DNA of 8,383 nucleotides from Rickettsia typhi (GTDB lineage: Bacteria > Pseudomonadota > Alphaproteobacteria > Rickettsiales > UBA1997): NCBI GenBank assembly GCA_945906835.1, contig CAMDRL010000050.1:1-8383 (forward strand), given 5' to 3'. This document shows, piece after piece, positions 5,993 through 8,383 of the stretch (position 1 is the first letter of the stretch; every line of letters starts with the position of its first letter). The notes beneath the pieces are model-generated. The model had not been told where the DNA came from. It did not search any database and saw only the letters and a list, made by a program, of their open reading frames with translations. The position numbers were made by a program, and so were the translations under genes.

Positions 5993-6193
5993 ATGCATTT
6001 AGATAATTTTTTGAACAAAAAAATCCGCATTACACAAACTAAAGGTGGATCAAAATTAAGCGCCAAGCAAAAAGGTAGTGTTATAGGTCTTGGACTTAGA
6101 GGAATTGGCAGCGTTGCCGAATTAACGTGTTCTGAATCCATTCTTGGAATGGTGAAAAAAGTTCAGCATGTTATTAAAATATCATTAGCATAA
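5993..6193 (+). CDS. rpmD: 50S ribosomal protein L30 (uL30)
   Basis: L30 is a small 23S rRNA-binding protein of the large subunit, present in some bacteria and absent in others. The ATG at 5993 gives 66 residues, slightly more than the usual 59-61. An in-frame TTG at 6011 (residue 7) would give exactly 60 residues starting MNKKIRITQTKGG, closer to the family's usual start. The conserved core is KIRITQTKGG (10-19), LGLRGIG (33-39, usually LGLRRIG, so one Arg is Gly) and GMVKKVQHVIKIS (52-64). It follows rpsE by three bases. Neither start has a Shine-Dalgarno, so the ATG is kept as the default. Confidence 0.93.
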   Translation: MHLDNFLNKKIRITQTKGGSKLSAKQKGSVIGLGLRGIGSVAELTCSESILGMVKKVQHVIKISLA

Positions 6194-6202
6194 ATTTATA
6201 TA
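6190..6202 (+). repeat. second copy of the ATAAATTTATATA element
   Basis: This 13-base sequence overlaps the rpmD stop codon and is identical to 4112-4124 in the rpsN-rpsH spacer. It contains the 10-base palindrome ATAAATTTAT. Both copies lie upstream of ribosomal protein genes without a Shine-Dalgarno (rpsH and rplO). It could be coincidence in A/T-only spacers. Confidence 0.3.
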
Positions 6203-6212
6203 TTTCACAGAC

Positions 6213-6644
6213 ATGTCTATCTCTTTAAATAATCTAGCAAAAATCAAAAGAAACGATCGCATCAGAGTTGGTCGCGGTATTGGATCGGGTAAAGGCAAAA
6301 CATCTGGTCGTGGTGTAAAAGGTCAAAAAGCTAGAACTGGCTCAGGAATGAAAGGTTTCGAAGGTGGTCAAACTCCAGTTCACATGAGACTGCCTAAAAG
6401 AGGTTTTAAAAATGTTTCAAGAAAAGAATATGAAGCCGTTAATATTTCTGATATTATTAGCTTAGCTGAAAAACAAAAAATTAATACTTCTAGCGTTATC
6501 AGCAAGGAAACATTGCAAGAATTTGGTCTTATCAAAAGCAAAGATTCAAAAGTGAAGTTAATAATGGGAAAAGATAGTTCAGTTACAGTAAATTTTAAAA
6601 TCGCAGTAGATACTTACTCTGCTAAAGCCAAAGCTTTTGCTTAA
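6213..6644 (+). CDS. rplO: 50S ribosomal protein L15 (uL15)
   Basis: L15 is a late-assembly large-subunit protein with a long basic N-terminal extension threading through 23S rRNA. The 143-residue product shows the family's N-terminal glycine/lysine-rich signature at residues 19-65: VGRGIGSGKGKTSGRG, VKGQKARTG and FEGGQTPVHMRLPKRGF. The globular C-terminal domain (about 75-143) is more diverged but keeps VKLIMGKDSSVTVNFKI and the final SAKAKA helix start (family KSA--AIE). The Gly/Arg-rich part uses more CGN arginine codons than its neighbours. The 19-base spacer before it has no Shine-Dalgarno. The next gene, secY, is 29 bases away, the largest gap in the window. Confidence 0.97.
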   Translation: MSISLNNLAKIKRNDRIRVGRGIGSGKGKTSGRGVKGQKARTGSGMKGFEGGQTPVHMRLPKRGFKNVSRKEYEAVNISDIISLAEKQKINTSSVISKETLQEFGLIKSKDSKVKLIMGKDSSVTVNFKIAVDTYSAKAKAFA

Positions 6645-6673
6645 TCGACATAACCAAGTAAAACATCAAAATT

Positions 6674-7954
6674 GTGTCAGTGTTAGCTTCAAGTTCAGAA
6701 TTAAAAAAAAGAATATTATTTACAATTTTTATTCTTCTTATCTATAGATTTGGTACTTTTGTGCCGATTCCGGGCGTGAATGTTGATGTGTTGAAAAAAT
6801 TCTTTGAAAGTTCGGGTGCCAATATTTTTGGTATGGTGAATCTGTTTTCTGGTGGGGCACTGCAAAGAATGAGTATCTTTGCTCTTAATATAATGCCATA
6901 TATTACTGCATCGATTATCATGCAGCTTTTAACCTCAATGTATAAAGGTTTAGCGGCTTTAAAAAAAGAAGGTGAGTATGGTCGCGCCAAGATCAATCAA
7001 TATACTAGATATCTTACGATAGTTTTGGCTTTTTTTCAAGCTCTTGGCGTTTACTACGCCCTTTCCAATGGAGACCAAAGCGCTTTTATTTCAGATTCAC
7101 CAATTTTCTTATGGACCACCTGTATTAGTTTAGTGGGTGGAACCGTAATGTTGATGTGGTTCGGTGAAAAAATCACTGCTTCAGGAATTGGTAATGGAAT
7201 TTCTTTGATTATTTTTGTAGGTATTGTCTCTTCTTTACCTTCAACAATAATACAGGTTTTTGATCTTTCCAGAACAGGAGTATATTCTTGGTTAACTGTA
7301 GTCGTGTTTTTTGCAGTTTTTGCTGGATTTCTTATGTTTGTTTGTTTTATTGAAAAGACTCACAGACGTATTAAGATACAATATCCAAACGGCGCTATGA
7401 TGAAAGCCTCTGGAATGAGCGATTCATCTTTCTTGCCGCTTAAAATTAATATTGCTGGTGTTATTCCGCCAATTTTTGCCAGTTCAATTTTAATGTTTCC
7501 GTCAGCTATAATTCAGTTTACTGGGGCGGATGGAGATTTTTTGGTATCAATGCTAAGAAGAGGTGGGTCCTTATACTTAATTGTATTTTCGGTTTTAATT
7601 TTATTCTTTTCGTATTTTTATTCTTCGATAATTTTTAATACAGAAGAAGTTTCAAATAATTTGAAAAAAAGTAATTGCTTTATTCTTGGAATTAGACCAG
7701 GTGCAAATACATCTGCTTATCTAGATAAAGTTGTGGCACGTTTAACGCTGCTTGGCGCTATTTATCTAATTTTTGTTTGTATTACACCAGAAATTTTAGT
7801 TACGCATTATTCTATACCATTGCATATTGGTGGAACTGGAATTTTAATTATGGTTAATGTTGTTCTTGATTTAATTGGTCAAGTGCAATCCCACATGTTT
7901 GCTGGAAAATATGGAACAAATGTTAAAAAAAGAAGAGTGAGAATGAGAAGATAA
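6674..7954 (+). CDS. secY: protein translocase subunit SecY
   Basis: SecY is the pore-forming membrane subunit of the SecYEG translocon, exporting unfolded proteins with SecA and inserting membrane proteins with the SRP pathway. The 426-residue product has ten predicted membrane segments, the first at about 14-33. The plug and second segment region (52-86) contains FGMVNLFSGGALQR and NIMPYITASIIMQLL. The SecA-contacting cytoplasmic loop contains GIRPG with the functionally key arginine at 341 (E. coli Arg357). The tail ends KKRRVRMRR. The start is GTG: an in-frame TAA at 6659-6661 leaves only ATT at 6671 upstream, so no ATG is possible. The N-terminus is therefore short (MSVLASSSELKKR). The proline before GIRPG is leucine. 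adk follows after one base. Confidence 0.98.
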   Translation: MSVLASSSELKKRILFTIFILLIYRFGTFVPIPGVNVDVLKKFFESSGANIFGMVNLFSGGALQRMSIFALNIMPYITASIIMQLLTSMYKGLAALKKEGEYGRAKINQYTRYLTIVLAFFQALGVYYALSNGDQSAFISDSPIFLWTTCISLVGGTVMLMWFGEKITASGIGNGISLIIFVGIVSSLPSTIIQVFDLSRTGVYSWLTVVVFFAVFAGFLMFVCFIEKTHRRIKIQYPNGAMMKASGMSDSSFLPLKINIAGVIPPIFASSILMFPSAIIQFTGADGDFLVSMLRRGGSLYLIVFSVLILFFSYFYSSIIFNTEEVSNNLKKSNCFILGIRPGANTSAYLDKVVARLTLLGAIYLIFVCITPEILVTHYSIPLHIGGTGILIMVNVVLDLIGQVQSHMFAGKYGTNVKKRRVRMRR

Positions 7955-7955
7955 T

Positions 7956-8383
7956 ATGATAAATATAATTTTTATGGGTCCTCCAGGGTCTGGAAAGGGA
8001 ACTCAGTCCTTAATTTTGGCGGCAGAGATGAAAATTCCAACTATCTCAACTGGAGAAGTTTTGAGAAAAGAAGTTGAATTGCAAAGTGAAATTGGCGTTA
8101 TGGCAAAAGATTATATGAATTCTGGAAAATTAGTTCCAGATGAAGTGGTAGTTGATATTATCAGAAATAGAATTTCTCAGGCAGATTGTAATGGTGGATT
8201 TATAGTTGATGGATTTCCAAGAAATCTTAGTCAGGCTATTATTTTTGACCAAATGTTAGAGTCTTTAAATAAAAAGATTGACGTTGTTTTTGATTTTGAA
8301 GCAGAAGATGAAGTTTTATTAAAAAGAATCTCTGGGCGTTTTTCTTGCACAGCATGTGGAGCACTTTACAATTCTTACTTCAA
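7956..8383 (+). CDS. adk: adenylate kinase, N-terminal part
   Basis: Adenylate kinase interconverts ATP plus AMP and two ADP in the cytoplasm. The frame opens at ATG 7956, one base after secY, and runs off the window edge after 142 codons (a full protein is about 185-215). The P-loop GPPGSGKGT spans residues 8-16. STGEVLR (31-37) is the AMP-binding motif, with glutamate where aspartate is usual. DGFPRN (85-90) has the conserved arginine 89. RISGR (124-128) carries the two arginines at the LID entrance. The LID begins with C131-x2-C134, the first half of the structural zinc site of the Cys-type LID; the second half lies outside the window. Position after secY is usual for alphaproteobacteria and argues for cotranscription. 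A weak purine stretch (GAGAAG) inside the secY end may act as ribosome binding site. Confidence 0.96.
   Translation, partial: MINIIFMGPPGSGKGTQSLILAAEMKIPTISTGEVLRKEVELQSEIGVMAKDYMNSGKLVPDEVVVDIIRNRISQADCNGGFIVDGFPRNLSQAIIFDQMLESLNKKIDVVFDFEAEDEVLLKRISGRFSCTACGALYNSYF

Noticed and set aside
5737..6141. Open frame on the minus strand opposite rpsE and rpmD (134 codons)
   Set aside because: It lies opposite two conserved ribosomal genes, shows no recognisable motif, and is a by-product of AT-rich codon use.
6209..6218. 10-base palindrome AGACATGTCT centred on the rplO start codon
   Set aside because: With no loop it cannot form an RNA hairpin, and a single palindrome of this length is not unexpected in 8 kb.
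6645..6673. Possible terminator or promoter in the largest gap (rplO-secY)
   Set aside because: There is no stem followed by a T run, and no recognisable -35/-10 pair.
6742..6996. Minus-strand open frame opposite the start of secY
   Set aside because: It is antisense to the well-conserved first membrane segments and plug of SecY, with no family features.

Overview
This window is a slice of a bacterial S10-spc ribosomal protein gene cluster. It runs unbroken on the + strand from the 3' end of rplB to the 5' part of adk. There are 19 genes: rplB (partial), rpsS, rplV, rpsC, rplP, rpmC, rpsQ, rplN, rplX, rplE, rpsN, rpsH, rplF, rplR, rpsE, rpmD, rplO, secY and adk (partial). All 17 genes lying wholly inside the window are intact. 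The longest gap between genes is 29 bases, so no non-coding stretch needs separate description.

The host looks like an AT-rich alphaproteobacterium, probably a host-associated or reduced-genome lineage of the Rickettsiales/Holosporales kind. Three things point there: secY is followed directly by adk, the alphaproteobacterial order (many other phyla have map/infA/rpmJ nearby); rpsN encodes the 101-residue zinc-free S14; and the L2, S14 and S3 motifs are proteobacterial. AGA is the dominant arginine codon, and lysine, asparagine and isoleucine replace more GC-rich choices throughout. The genus cannot be named from this sequence alone.

Layout: positions 1-2527 are the distal S10 part (L2, S19, L22, S3, L16, L29, S17). 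Positions 2554-6644 are the spc part (L14, L24, L5, S14, S8, L6, L18, S5, L30, L15). Positions 6674-8383 hold SecY, the protein-conducting channel, and adenylate kinase. The gene order matches the classical arrangement with no insertion, loss or rearrangement, so the whole stretch is most simply read as one polycistronic transcript whose promoter lies upstream of the window. No terminator, convincing internal promoter, RNA gene, mobile element, repeat array or CRISPR was seen.

The window is mostly ordinary housekeeping DNA and I see no undescribed system in it. The points worth a second look are small: Shine-Dalgarno sequences are nearly absent, a TATAA motif recurs just before several start codons, a short AT palindrome is shared by two spacers, secY starts with a forced GTG and has a clipped N-terminus, and a few ribosomal proteins depart from their families at usually conserved positions.
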